Shown: one piece after another, positions 1 to 8,111 of the stretch
Layout of the letters: every line of letters starts with the position of its first letter
Position numbering within the stretch: the first letter of the stretch is position 1
Source: Paraburkholderia terricola
GTDB lineage: Bacteria > Pseudomonadota > Gammaproteobacteria > Burkholderiales > Burkholderiaceae
Assembly (NCBI RefSeq): GCF_900142195.1
Contig: NZ_FRAB01000017.1
Coordinates: 1 to 64,000, forward strand
Length of the DNA: 64,000 nt
Reading direction: 5' to 3'
Position numbers and translations under genes: made by a program
Notes under the pieces: generated by a model
What the model was told of the DNA's origin: nothing
What the model saw: the letters and a program-made list of their open reading frames with translations, nothing else
The model's database searches: none

Positions 1-266
1 GCCTCCTTCACGCGCATCGGCCGCGCCTGCCAGCCTTTCCTGCTCGACTTTTTCGCCTTTGCAAGCGCACGCGCGGTTTCCGTCCGCGCGTTTGCGGCCG
101 CCCTGATAGCGCCCTCGCAGTCGGCGGCAGTGGGATAGGAGATCTGGGTGCGGACGACGTCGCGGCCGTCCATGATCATGTAAAGGGTGTGAACGCTGTC
201 TGCTATGGGCTTTCGCGCGACGACATATTTCCCCACGAGGATGAGTGTCGTCGGACGCGCAGCCAT
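1..266 (-). CDS. Hypothetical prophage protein, 3' end outside window
   Basis: An open frame on the minus strand starts with ATG at 266 and runs off the left edge with no stop, giving 88 codons. The protein begins MAARPTTLILVGKYVVA and becomes rich in Ala, Arg and Lys after residue 55. No family is recognised. It lies downstream of, and in the same direction as, the other leftward immunity-side genes, so it probably belongs to the same prophage operon. The missing 3' part prevents a functional call. Confidence 0.5.
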   Translation of the reverse strand, partial: MAARPTTLILVGKYVVARKPIADSVHTLYMIMDGRDVVRTQISYPTAADCEGAIRAAANARTETARALAKAKKSSRKGWQARPMRVKE

Positions 267-337
267 AGGGTCGTACTTGACGATGGTTCGAAGGCGGATC
301 GTATCTCTACGTACCGTCTCCGGTTGCAACGTGGACG

Positions 338-559
338 TTAGTCTCTGCATTTGGCGTTAGTCCGGATCGCCGGAGGCAAGACGTTTGCCTTCTGGCGTGG
401 GTTGGTCAGCGTGGTGCTGTTTTTCCGCAACTCGGCGCAGTTCCTGAGACACAGGCGCAAGGCGGGATTTATGAGGGCGTTGATGGCCGGACCGGCGACG
501 CGGCGGAGTCGAAACTCACGGGCGATGTCGATGTCGGTGGCGGAAATCCGCTCGGCCAT
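338..559 (-). CDS. Small basic hypothetical prophage protein
   Basis: This 73-residue frame begins MAERISATDIDIAREFRLRR and is rich in Arg and Asn. It starts 11 bases after the stop of the upstream leftward gene (571-804), which fits an operon, but no clear ribosome binding site is visible. I see no transmembrane segment or known motif. Spacing and direction are the main support, so it could still be a chance frame. Confidence 0.4.
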   Translation of the reverse strand: MAERISATDIDIAREFRLRRVAGPAINALINPALRLCLRNCAELRKNSTTLTNPRQKANVLPPAIRTNAKCRD

Positions 560-570
560 CGCGGCGCGGT

Positions 571-804
571 TCAGGCAGTCGCCCTTGCCGGCGCGGTGGC
601 CGTGGGCGCGTCGGCGGGCGCGGGCTGGAACAGCGCAATGCCCACGGCAATCGCCGCAGCAATGAAGATCGCCCGCCAGACCCTGGACTTTTCAAAGTCA
701 CTTTGGCGTACCACGGTGTAGCCGTCCGCAGGCTCGGTCGGCAGGCCCTGTTCGCGTCGAAGCCACGACTGGCGGGCTTCTCCGTTCATTTCGATGCTTT
801 TCAT
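571..804 (-). CDS. Small single-span membrane protein of the prophage immunity side
   Basis: The start at 804 is chosen because GGAG lies a few bases upstream on the minus strand; an ATG at 879 is also in frame but lies inside the operator region. The 77-residue product has a charged N-terminus (about 1-45), one hydrophobic segment at about residues 46-61, and a Pro/Ala-rich tail. A pair of repressor-type palindromes (861-872 and 886-897) lies just upstream, so the gene is probably controlled by the prophage repressor. A CAAAGTSACTTTG palindrome (693-705) lies inside the gene. Its function is unknown; superinfection exclusion is one possibility for a small repressor-controlled membrane protein. 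Confidence 0.5.
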   Translation of the reverse strand: MKSIEMNGEARQSWLRREQGLPTEPADGYTVVRQSDFEKSRVWRAIFIAAAIAVGIALFQPAPADAPTATAPARATA

Positions 805-860
805 AGCGGAATCTCCGGGTCGGGCGCGTCCGGGATTGGTGCGCCTTCCGTCGAAGGATA

Positions 861-897
861 TCCGCATACGGAATTGCATGTCAATCCGTATGCGGAT
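861..897. promoter_or_regulatory. Pair of repressor-type operator palindromes
   Basis: Two 12-bp palindromes of the form TCCGNATNCGGA lie at 861-872 (TCCGCATACGGA) and 886-897 (TCCGTATGCGGA), with centres 25 bp apart. The same motif recurs at 1945-1956 beside the repressor gene, which makes these likely binding sites for that repressor. They sit between the start of the leftward gene at 804 and the end of the leftward gene at 926. Confidence 0.65.
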
Positions 898-925
898 TAT
901 TTTGGCTATGCCAACTCGGGTCGAT

Positions 926-1441
926 CTACTTTTGGTCCGTGGGCGGATACAGGTGCGTGCGCTTGTCAGGCTGTGCGAGCCATGCTGCAGTGATCTGGGC
1001 GGCGATCGACAATGCTGCGTCTATCCACGCGATGCTGTTGACGAACGCAAGCGTAGAGAAGGCGAGTGCAGTGAGCGCCGCGATGGAGGCTGCGCCTCGT
1101 ATCTTGTTGCGAAGTGGGCGCCGTTTGGCATGCAGACGGAGTCGGGCCGAGAGCTGATCGAGTCCATCGGCAAGCAGGTCCGACTGTTCGGGCTCGGCAC
1201 CAATGATTGACATTTCGATCGCGCCATCTGGGCCGATCAGGACGAGCGCTCCCGTGGTCGGGCAGTCGTGTCCGAGCATGCGCGAAGCGATCTCGCTGCG
1301 AAATAGCGATTGCCGGGCTTGCAGATGAGTGTCTTGGACGTACGATGGCTCGTGCGAAGGGGCAGCGTCAGTTTTAACCAGGCGAAGCCTAGCTGCTGCG
1401 CGTTTTCTTGCGTGTTCCTCGAATTTCAGTTTTTCTTTCAT
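926..1441 (-). CDS. Predicted membrane protein in the repressor operon
   Basis: The 171-residue product has a charged, Arg/Lys-rich N-terminus, a soluble middle, and two closely spaced hydrophobic segments near the C-terminus (about residues 116-136 and 139-158). Its start overlaps the 3' end of the repressor gene by about 50 bases, suggesting translational coupling in one leftward transcript. The family is not recognised. Topology and position resemble small lysogeny-maintenance or exclusion proteins, but this is inference. Confidence 0.5.
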   Translation of the reverse strand: MKEKLKFEEHARKRAAARLRLVKTDAAPSHEPSYVQDTHLQARQSLFRSEIASRMLGHDCPTTGALVLIGPDGAIEMSIIGAEPEQSDLLADGLDQLSARLRLHAKRRPLRNKIRGAASIAALTALAFSTLAFVNSIAWIDAALSIAAQITAAWLAQPDKRTHLYPPTDQK

Positions 1442-1886
1442 GGCTGGTCAACGTATGGTCTGATGTTTCACGTTGTGCCAGCTCTTGGGCGATAGCCCGC
1501 GAGGACTGCGTGGGTTCCATTCTCTCCGAGAAAGTGATTGGAACGCCGGCCTTCTCCGCTTCGTATGATGCGATCACGAAGTCTATGAATGCCCTGATTT
1601 TTTCCTTTTCTGCCACGGGAAGCGCTCGATACTTTTCCTGAGCCAACGGCGGCAATTCGTCCGCCTGACCTTCGGTGAGAAGCGCCGCCACAGACACGCC
1701 GATCGCATTAGCCAGTTTCTGGACTGTCTCGATTTCGGGCTCCGTGTCCTCGTTCAGGATCCGGTGGACCGAGCTTTGTGACATGTGTGCCCGCGCGGCA
1801 AGCTTGGCTTGGGTCGCTACCTCCGGCACCAAGCCCATAAGCCGCTTCACGTTTTTCGCGAGTACTCGCTTCAATGGCGTTTTCAT
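1389..1886 (-). CDS. Prophage repressor, XRE-type helix-turn-helix
   Basis: I chose ATG 1886 (MKTPLKRVLAKNV) over an upstream in-frame ATG at 1979 because operators cover the interval between them. The 165-residue protein has an XRE/HTH_3 domain at about residues 10-65, with the HTH in the stretch TQAKLAARAHMSQSSVHRIL. The remainder is helical and charged. No S24/LexA-type autocleavage domain is present, so RecA-stimulated self-cleavage is not expected. Three operator-like sites (1898-1909, 1912-1923, 1945-1956) sit just upstream, and the divergent Cro-like gene starts at 1995, a classic immunity-switch layout. Its role as the lysogeny repressor is inferred from domain and context. Confidence 0.8.
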   Translation of the reverse strand: MKTPLKRVLAKNVKRLMGLVPEVATQAKLAARAHMSQSSVHRILNEDTEPEIETVQKLANAIGVSVAALLTEGQADELPPLAQEKYRALPVAEKEKIRAFIDFVIASYEAEKAGVPITFSERMEPTQSSRAIAQELAQRETSDHTLTSHERKTEIRGTRKKTRSS

Positions 1887-1897
1887 GCCGTAATGAT

Positions 1898-1956
1898 TCC
1901 ACGCACGGAATTCCCTATGCGGAATCATTTCGACTATACTTGCTTCCGCATGCGGA
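1898..1956. promoter_or_regulatory. Immunity-switch operator region
   Basis: Three sites related to TCCGNATNCGGA lie at 1898-1909 (imperfect), 1912-1923 (TCCCTATGCGGA) and 1945-1956 (TCCGCATGCGGA, perfect palindrome). A TATAGT hexamer on the minus strand (1934-1939) could be the -10 of the repressor promoter, with the third operator in the spacer, which fits autorepression. The divergent Cro-like gene begins 39 bases past the last site. Confidence 0.65.
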
Positions 1957-1994
1957 TATATTTCACGAATCGGTAGCATTTAAAAGCGCGAGTC

Positions 1995-2228
1995 ATGACT
2001 GCACATCAGGAACCAATGCTTTCGACCGTCCTGCGTCGTCTGGATCAGGCAAAAGGCGCGTGGCCGGAGATTGCCAGGGCAAGCGGGGTGCCCTATCAGA
2101 CCCTGACCAAGATCGCCTGCCGGATCGTGTCCGATCCGCGCGTCTCCACGGTTCAAACCCTGTTCGATTACTTCGCGACCAGCGCGGAGCAACCGGCGGC
2201 GGCCGATTGCACTCACGCGACGCACTGA
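1995..2228 (+). CDS. Cro-like helix-turn-helix regulator
   Basis: This 77-residue protein is the first rightward gene facing the repressor. Residues about 10-50 (LRRLDQAKGAWPEIARASGV then PYQTLTKIA) form a compact helix-turn-helix reminiscent of Cro or YdaS-type phage regulators. By position it would antagonise the repressor and start the early rightward programme. The assignment rests on context and the short HTH; there is no further domain. Confidence 0.6.
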   Translation: MTAHQEPMLSTVLRRLDQAKGAWPEIARASGVPYQTLTKIACRIVSDPRVSTVQTLFDYFATSAEQPAAADCTHATH

Positions 2229-2339
2229 CGGTTTCCGGAGCATGGCATTTATCGCTGGTCGGGTCATGTTCGCATCGTACGGATGCCGGGTCGCGGTAAA
2301 CAGAATGAAAAACACCCAATCCAAAGAACCGGGGCTGCA

Positions 2340-2870
2340 ATGACGTGCCGATACAGTGGTACCGAATGGCTCGACGTCCTCTATACGTCGGTCCGTAATA
2401 CGCCGGGTGGCGTGGCAGACGCGGCGAACTTCCTGACCCTGCGCCGTGGCAAGGGCATCGCCACCGAATCGTTGCGGCTGCGTCTGCGCGGCGAGGGCGA
2501 AAACCGCCTGTCGATGGAGATGTTCGAGCTGCTCATCGAATGGATGCAGGAAAAGAAGGAAAGCGCGCCATTCGCGCTCGACCCGTTACACGCGCTCAAT
2601 GAGCGCTTCGGCCTGATTGCCGAGCGCAGTGTCGATGCGGCCGAACACGCCACCGACGATCACCACGATGTCGAATCGCTCACGCGCGCGACGCTGCATC
2701 TGCAGGCGCATGTCGGTGAGGTCGCATCGGAGGTCGTGCGCGCGGTCGCCGACCGTCGCATCGACGTCAACGAGGCGGAACAGCTGACGGTGGTCAGCCG
2801 CAAGGGCCAGCGCCTCTTCGAGCGCCTGATCCGGACGGCCGGGCGTCTGGCCAAACTGGGCCGCAGGTAA
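2340..2870 (+). CDS. CII-family phage regulatory protein
   Basis: The N-terminal 70 residues (MTCRYSGTEWLDVLYTSVRN, then ADAANFLTLRR and LLIEWMQ) resemble the phage CII-like regulatory family known from P2-like and Burkholderia/Ralstonia phages. The remaining ~100 residues are helical, with a segment that could form a coiled coil. Length with the ATG at 2340 is 176 residues; an upstream in-frame ATG at 2283 would add 19 poorly conserved-looking residues. It follows the Cro-like gene and is directly abutted by the next GTG start, so it is part of the early rightward operon. Confidence 0.65.
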   Translation: MTCRYSGTEWLDVLYTSVRNTPGGVADAANFLTLRRGKGIATESLRLRLRGEGENRLSMEMFELLIEWMQEKKESAPFALDPLHALNERFGLIAERSVDAAEHATDDHHDVESLTRATLHLQAHVGEVASEVVRAVADRRIDVNEAEQLTVVSRKGQRLFERLIRTAGRLAKLGRR

Positions 2871-3269
2871 GTGGCGCCGCGTTTCCCGATCGAGCGTTGC
2901 TGCTGCAACCCCGAGCGCGCCCGCATCCAACTCGCGTGCGACGACGACCGGCGCCTTTCCTGCGCGACGCGGCAGCTCGGCGTCGTGGCGCGTACTGAAC
3001 CCCAGCAGGCCGCCGCATTCCTGCAACCGCTCTTTTCCCCCTTTGCCGCCGACATGCTGCTTCAGGCCTGCCGGTCGCTCGGACTCGTCGACGTCTGGAT
3101 TTCGTGCGCGGCCCGCTACTGCGCGGCGCGGCCGACCCGCGACGAGCGCCGCAACTTCTTCGGCTACATCCGCTGGCACGTCGACGATGGGGAATACGCC
3201 GTCCTGACAGAACGTCACGCCGCCGAATGGCATCGACTGCGCGCGGGCCGCGCCACGGAGACAAAGTGA
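2871..3269 (+). CDS. Hypothetical early prophage protein
   Basis: The GTG start lies immediately after the TAA of the CII-like gene, so the two are translationally coupled. The 132-residue product has a Cys-rich N-terminus (CCC at about 10-12), and further Cys at about 23, 31, 65, 79 and 84, which might bind metal. I do not recognise a family. The stop codon sits inside a CAAAGTGACTTTG palindrome (3262-3274). Confidence 0.55.
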   Translation: MAPRFPIERCCCNPERARIQLACDDDRRLSCATRQLGVVARTEPQQAAAFLQPLFSPFAADMLLQACRSLGLVDVWISCAARYCAARPTRDERRNFFGYIRWHVDDGEYAVLTERHAAEWHRLRAGRATETK

Positions 3270-3411
3270 CTTTGCACAGTGCCAGTTCATTGCTGCGCCG
3301 TCGCCATTCAACACCGCGACGGGCCTCGTCGGGGCGACAGACCTATGTCGCCGGACGTGCCGCCTGGCGCTCCTTCTCTCATCAACGCGAACTCGAAAGG
3401 AGAATTCTCGA
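3262..3411. other. Early intergenic segment with palindrome and small hairpin
   Basis: This stretch holds the perfect palindrome CAAAGTGACTTTG (3262-3274) and a 7-bp stem (GGCGACA 3333-3339 with TGTCGCC 3346-3352). It ends with a strong Shine-Dalgarno (AAAGGAG) that decides the start of the large replication protein at 3412. No gene is seen in it. Confidence 0.5.
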
Positions 3412-6123
3412 ATGTCTTCGCTAGACCAGATCATTTCGCAGCTCCAGTCGGCAGGGCATCCCGCGCTGCCCGACGGGCATCCCGTCGACGACGGCAAGCC
3501 GCATCGATACGGTCCGGGCAAGAAGTACTGGTACTCGCTGCACAGGATCGAGCGCGGCGGTCTGATCCTCGGCTATACCGGCGCATTCGGCCGGTGGTCC
3601 GGTAACGACAACGGCGCACAGGCGTTCCAGTGGCAGGGTGAAGCCCTGACACCGGAAGACATCGATGCGGCCCGCCAGCGCCAGGAAACGGCGGAACGCA
3701 TCGAAGCCGAAAAACGCGCGCATGCCGCGAAGATGGCAGCGAACCGTGCGCGCAGCCAGTGGCACAAGGCACGCGACGAGGGCGCGTCGGCCTATCTTGA
3801 GCGCAAGCAGATCACGCCAGAGGCCGTGCGCTTCGACGACGAGGGCACGCTGCTCGTGCCAATGTTCCAGTATGCGGACGGTATCCGCCTCGTCGGCCTG
3901 CAGAAAATCACGCCGGAAGGCGCGAAGCGCTTCAACAAGGGTATGGAAAAGAAGGGAGCCTCGTTCATTCTCGGCGATATTGCGGCGGACGACAGGGTCG
4001 CGATGATCGCCGAAGGCTACGCGACCGGGCGCTCGATCCGCATGGCAACGGACGATGCGGTGCCGCTGTCGGTCTGTTTCGACGCGGCCGGCATCCTGCC
4101 CGCTGCGCGATACCTGCGCGACACCTGTCCGGACCTGCATCTGCTGATCTGCGCGGACGACGACTGGAAGATCGAACAGCGCCTGCGCGAGCACCTCGCC
4201 GACGAGTTCGGCTATGACGGCGAACTCGTGATCGGTGCCGACGCCATACGTATCGAGACGAAACAGACGTGGTACAGGGTGCGCGCGCAGTTCAGGCGCG
4301 ACAATCACGGCGTGGGATTTATCGAGCTGAGCTATGGCAATGATGTGATGCCTGAGCGCAAAAGGCGCTTCGAGAACACGGGTCTGAAGTACGCGTACGA
4401 AGCGGCAGCCGAGGTCGGCAATGCGAGCGTCGTGTTCCCGCGGTTTGCCGATCGCGGCGAGCGGAAGCTGACCGACTTCAACGATCTGCATTGCGAGGAA
4501 GGGCTCGACGTGGTCAGGCAGCAGATCCAGTCGGCCCTGCTCGGCGCCCTCGCGCCTGCCGCCGACGATATCCTGCCGTATCCCCACCTGCAGGCCGAAG
4601 AATCGACGGATGATCCGCTGTACACGCAGGCTGTTGCTGTCGTACGCAAGGCATCGCGCGCGTCCGTTTCGCTTGTGCAGCGTGAGTTGCGTATCGGTCA
4701 TAACCGCGCGGCGCGGCTGCTGGAGCGTATGGAAGCGGCAGGGGTTGTGTCGCCGATGGCGGCGAACGGCACACGCTCGGTGACTGGTGCGGAAGGTGCT
4801 CCGCACCCAACGTCCGCTGGCGCAGCACCGGAGGAATGGGACGGTCGGGAGGCGGAGAACGGCGCGCATACGTGGGAGATGAAGCTCGCGCGCTCGGACA
4901 AAGGCACCTTGCTCCCCACGCTCGGCAACGTGCACCTGATCCTCGCCAATCACAAATCGTGGCAGGGTGTGATCGCCCAGGATGACTTCGCGGGCCGCGT
5001 CGTCAAGCGCAGGGTGCCACCCTTCCAGCAGGGTGAACTCGGCGAATGGTCGGACATGGACGATATCCGGTGCGTACTGTGGCTGTCCCAGTCGTACGGG
5101 ATCGCGGTGCGACAGGACATCGTCATGAGCGCCGTGCTGCTCGTCGCCGACCAGCATCACTATCACGACGTGCGCGAATACCTCGAAGGCCTGATGTGGG
5201 ACGGCACGCCGCGCGTGCGTTCGTGGCCGACGAAGTACCTGCATGTCGCCGACAGCGAATACGTGCAGCTTGCCGGCATGAAGTGGATGATCGCCGCCGT
5301 CGCGCGTGTCATGCAGCCCGGCTGCAAGGCCGATAACGTGCTGATTCTCGAAGGCAAGCAGGGATGGGGCAAGTCGACCGCGCTCGAGGTGCTGGCCGGC
5401 AAGCCGTGGTACACGAACTCCCCGATCCGCATCGGCGAGAAAGACACGTACGCGGTGATGGCGGGCAAGTGGATCATCGAGCTGGCCGAGCTCGACTCGC
5501 TGAACAAGAGCGATTCGTCGGCGGCAAAGAGCTTCTTTGCGACCGAGACAGACCGCTTCCGGAACTTCTACGGCAAGCGGGCGACCGACGTGCACCGGCA
5601 GGGTGTCTTCGCGGGCTCGGTGAACTTCGATACGTACCTGAAAGACGAATCCGGCAACCGGCGTTACTGGCCGATCCGCGTCGGTGGCCCGGTCGATATC
5701 GAGGCGCTGCGGCGTGATCGCGACCAGCTGTGGGCAGAAGCCGTGCATCTGTATCGCCGGCGCGTCATCTGGCACGTGACCGAAGAAGAGCGGCCCCTGT
5801 TCGAGATCGAGCAGACCGAACGCTATGAGGGCGACGTGTACGAGGACAAGATCGCGCGCGCGATCGAGTATTCATCGCGCACGACGATGGAGGAGATCCT
5901 CGCCGACGTCCTGAAGCTCGATACGTCCAAGTGGACGCTTCCTGAGCAGCGGCGCGTGGGCAAGGCGCTCAAGTCACTCGGCTGGGTGCGCAAGCGGGAG
6001 TCGACGGGCAAGCGCGGCTGGTACTACGTCCCCGAAGAAGAGGCACCCGTCGCCGCTGATGCGGTCGCAGCGGTTGCGGCGGTCGCGGTGGCAGCCGGTG
6101 ATGACGATGACAGCCCGCTCTGA
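3412..6123 (+). CDS. Phage replication protein: Toprim primase plus FtsK-gamma-like and VapE-type helicase domains
   Basis: The 903-residue protein likely primes and unwinds phage DNA. An N-terminal primase-like module (about 1-110) and a coiled coil (about 85-120) precede a Toprim domain ([10 protein letters not shown] near 197, LLICADDD near 247). Between ADDD and the later TDFNDLH motif lies an insertion of roughly 80 residues. Residues about 402-455 ([12 protein letters not shown], then [15 protein letters not shown]) strongly resemble the winged-helix gamma domain of FtsK. The C-terminal half is a virulence-associated-E type ATPase with Walker [10 protein letters not shown] near 648-656 and the family signatures [11 protein letters not shown] and [10 protein letters not shown]. 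The tail ends in an Ala/Val-rich, acidic stretch. It starts after AAAGGAG and is the only large early gene. Confidence 0.85.
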   Translation: MSSLDQIISQLQSAGHPALPDGHPVDDGKPHRYGPGKKYWYSLHRIERGGLILGYTGAFGRWSGNDNGAQAFQWQGEALTPEDIDAARQRQETAERIEAEKRAHAAKMAANRARSQWHKARDEGASAYLERKQITPEAVRFDDEGTLLVPMFQYADGIRLVGLQKITPEGAKRFNKGMEKKGASFILGDIAADDRVAMIAEGYATGRSIRMATDDAVPLSVCFDAAGILPAARYLRDTCPDLHLLICADDDWKIEQRLREHLADEFGYDGELVIGADAIRIETKQTWYRVRAQFRRDNHGVGFIELSYGNDVMPERKRRFENTGLKYAYEAAAEVGNASVVFPRFADRGERKLTDFNDLHCEEGLDVVRQQIQSALLGALAPAADDILPYPHLQAEESTDDPLYTQAVAVVRKASRASVSLVQRELRIGHNRAARLLERMEAAGVVSPMAANGTRSVTGAEGAPHPTSAGAAPEEWDGREAENGAHTWEMKLARSDKGTLLPTLGNVHLILANHKSWQGVIAQDDFAGRVVKRRVPPFQQGELGEWSDMDDIRCVLWLSQSYGIAVRQDIVMSAVLLVADQHHYHDVREYLEGLMWDGTPRVRSWPTKYLHVADSEYVQLAGMKWMIAAVARVMQPGCKADNVLILEGKQGWGKSTALEVLAGKPWYTNSPIRIGEKDTYAVMAGKWIIELAELDSLNKSDSSAAKSFFATETDRFRNFYGKRATDVHRQGVFAGSVNFDTYLKDESGNRRYWPIRVGGPVDIEALRRDRDQLWAEAVHLYRRRVIWHVTEEERPLFEIEQTERYEGDVYEDKIARAIEYSSRTTMEEILADVLKLDTSKWTLPEQRRVGKALKSLGWVRKRESTGKRGWYYVPEEEAPVAADAVAAVAAVAVAAGDDDDSPL

Positions 6124-6393
6124 CCGTATGGCGACGCGCGAATTCATGGTGACGTCGAATACCGCGCAGCGCGCCATGTTCGTTGCTTTGGCGCGCTGCT
6201 GCGCCAGCGTCGGCGCGCGGCCCGCTGTGCCTGGAGCCGGCCCGTGTCCCAACGTCCCAGGGGTCGCCCTCACGTGGGTGCGCAGGCGTGCGACATGCGC
6301 GACGTGTGCAGCACGCATGTCGCGCGCTGCGCCCGCACGCCTGACCTTTTTCCCTTGGGACATCAGGACATTGGGACAGAGAGGAGTTGATCG
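6124..6393. other. Intergenic region with a long imperfect inverted repeat, candidate phage origin
   Basis: Between the replication gene and the zinc-finger gene lies a nested inverted repeat. Outer arms are TGTCCCAA (6245-6252) and TTGGGACA (6371-6378). Inner arms GCGACATGCG (6290-6299) and CGCATGTCGC (6314-6323) pair perfectly around a 14-base loop. GGCGTGCG (6285-6292) also matches CGCACGCC further right. There is no convincing gene. The position beside the primase/helicase gene suggests an origin or primosome-assembly hairpin; a transcriptional role is also possible. Confidence 0.55.
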
Positions 6394-7146
6394 ATGAGCG
6401 AACTGAAGGAAAGAGCCGGAATTGCGATGAATGTGCGCGTGCAGCTTGCCGATGTCGCGCCGGACCGACAAGTAACTTTGGGTGCGCTCGCGATGGTCGA
6501 CGAGCTCGGCAACATGCTGTGGCACATGAAGTACGGTCAGGATTTGCGGCGCCGTGCCTTGCACCGCGCGTCGCTGCTGCTTGCGTCGAGAATCGCGGAC
6601 GGCAGTCGCTATAGACGCGGGAAATCCGCGGGTGCAAAGTTCCGCGATGCAAAGTTCCGTGACCCGAAGCGTGACGGTGAAGCTGCATCGGATGGTCCGT
6701 CGTTGCTTGTGCGCTTCGCCGAGCGTGCAATCGTCGAATGGATTGCCGATCAGTGTTCGGTGTGCGGCGGTCGGGGCATGCGCGGCGGTGGCGGCAGAAT
6801 CGTGCAGCGCGTTGATTGCAGATCGTGCCGGCCGGTACGCGATGCCATCGATGCTCGCCTGCGGTTCTCGCGCTGGCCGATCAATGATCGCGAGCCCTGT
6901 CCCACGTGTTACGGAAAGGGCTTCTACGAAGAGCGTCCATTCGCGGAAGTGCCGCACTTGTGCACGCATTGCAACGGCAGCGGGAAGGAACCGGTCAATG
7001 CCGCGAAACGTGCGCAGGCACTGGGCGTGCCGCTCGATCAGTATCATCGTCGGTGGGCCGCGCGCTTCGAATGGCTCGGCGCAGTGCTCACGCAGATTGA
7101 TTCGATCACCGAAGCGCAGTTCAGGCGAGGACTGCGTGGTGCCTGA
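6394..7146 (+). CDS. DnaJ-type zinc-finger protein, candidate late-gene regulator (antiterminator-like)
   Basis: The 250-residue product has an N-terminal basic helical part and three DnaJ-like knuckles in its C-terminal half: CSVCGGRG (near 126), CPTCYGKG (near 169) and CTHCNGSG (near 190), plus CRSC near 147. A tandem KFRDAKFRD repeat occurs near residue 87. Zinc-knuckle proteins placed between replication and packaging genes are often late regulators, including Q-type antiterminators, but I cannot prove that here. The start at 6394 follows GAGAGGAG. Its position just before a terminator (7305-7336) and a late operon full of hairpins supports an antitermination role. Confidence 0.55.
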   Translation: MSELKERAGIAMNVRVQLADVAPDRQVTLGALAMVDELGNMLWHMKYGQDLRRRALHRASLLLASRIADGSRYRRGKSAGAKFRDAKFRDPKRDGEAASDGPSLLVRFAERAIVEWIADQCSVCGGRGMRGGGGRIVQRVDCRSCRPVRDAIDARLRFSRWPINDREPCPTCYGKGFYEERPFAEVPHLCTHCNGSGKEPVNAAKRAQALGVPLDQYHRRWAARFEWLGAVLTQIDSITEAQFRRGLRGA

Positions 7147-7547
7147 CGCTTGCATTTCAGAAAACACACGACTAGACTCGCGTTCGTTTGGTGGACAAAT
7201 GAATTCGCTGGCACCGCGCGTGAGTCGTGCAACCTCCTCGGGACAAAAGAAGAATTAACGGAGCCTGTTGAGTACGGTGGAGTCGTTCGCCCTGAATTTT
7301 TGTGAAGCCCTGAGTGCGTGAGCCTCGGGGCTTTTTGCATTGGAGCGGTGTAGTGCTCGCGCCGTCGCGGCCGGGCCGGCAGGTTCTGCGCGGTGCCAGC
7401 CATTGCGCCGCGACGTCGTCCGGGCGGTCCGGCCTCGTTTTGCCTCGTTCTGCATTTGCCTGCCGGGGACCCTATAGCCGCTCAGGACACGGGGGCTCGC
7501 ACCCGCGTTTTTTCTCTACTGGTGATTCCCCAGGGGGGGTCATATTC
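7147..7547. other. Leader region of the late operon
   Basis: These 400 bases separate the putative late regulator from the terminase genes. They contain an intrinsic terminator (7305-7336), a GC-rich stretch around 7490-7515 ending in a T-run, and a purine-rich Shine-Dalgarno (AGGGGGGG) ahead of the terminase small subunit. No gene is convincing. The layout is what one expects of a late promoter followed by a terminator that a phage antiterminator overrides. Confidence 0.45.
7305..7336 (+). terminator. Intrinsic terminator ahead of the packaging genes
   Basis: AAGCCCTGAG (7305-7314) pairs with CTCGGGGCTT (7324-7333) with one G-U pair, followed by a T-run. It lies 212 bases before the terminase small subunit start. 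Confidence 0.7.
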
Positions 7548-8111
7548 ATGCCAACCCAACAGCAGATCGCCGATCACCTGGACCTCGACCAGTCGGCAGT
7601 TTCACGCCTCGTCGACAGGCTCGGCATCGACTACCGGCAGGCGTCGGTCGACGACGTGCGCATCGCGTACATTCGCCACCTTCGTGAAATGGCGGCTGGT
7701 CGTGGCAGTAACAACGGGATCGATCTCGTCGCTGAGCGCGCGATGACGGAGCGGGTCGATCGCGAAATCAAGTTATTGACCCTCGCGGAAAAGAAAGGGC
7801 AACTCGTCAACGCGGAGCAGCTGGAACGGGCTTACGGCCAGATGGTCGGCGCGTTCCGCTCGGACCTGCTGTCGCTGCCGGACAGGATCGCGCACGAGTT
7901 GCGCACGCTTTATGGGATCGACGTCGACGTCGAACTGCTGAATGAACACATCAATGGATGTCTCGAGCAGATGGCTCGATACGACGCAGACAGTGCGCGC
8001 AGTGATCCGGCGTCTGGCGAAGCTGCTGAAGCCCGCCGAGAAGATCGGGACGACGCAGTGGGCCACGCGTTACCGCCGTCTGAGTGCGAAGGCGACGGCG
8101 CGGCCCGGTAA
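7548..8111 (+). CDS. Terminase small subunit, Nu1-like
   Basis: The 187-residue product begins MPTQQQIADHLDLDQSAVSR, a winged/HTH DNA-binding motif as in lambda Nu1, followed by a helical region suited to oligomerisation. It would recognise the packaging site and recruit the large subunit. I chose ATG 7548 over the longer frame because of the AGGGGGGG ribosome binding site and because the HTH begins here. The 3' end overlaps the large subunit frame by up to 170 bases, an unusually long overlap. Confidence 0.75.
   Translation: MPTQQQIADHLDLDQSAVSRLVDRLGIDYRQASVDDVRIAYIRHLREMAAGRGSNNGIDLVAERAMTERVDREIKLLTLAEKKGQLVNAEQLERAYGQMVGAFRSDLLSLPDRIAHELRTLYGIDVDVELLNEHINGCLEQMARYDADSARSDPASGEAAEARREDRDDAVGHALPPSECEGDGAAR

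Noticed and set aside
3421..5775. Long minus-strand open frame (784 codons) opposite the replication gene
   Set aside because: It mirrors the high-GC codon pattern of the plus-strand gene, has no family features and no ribosome binding site.
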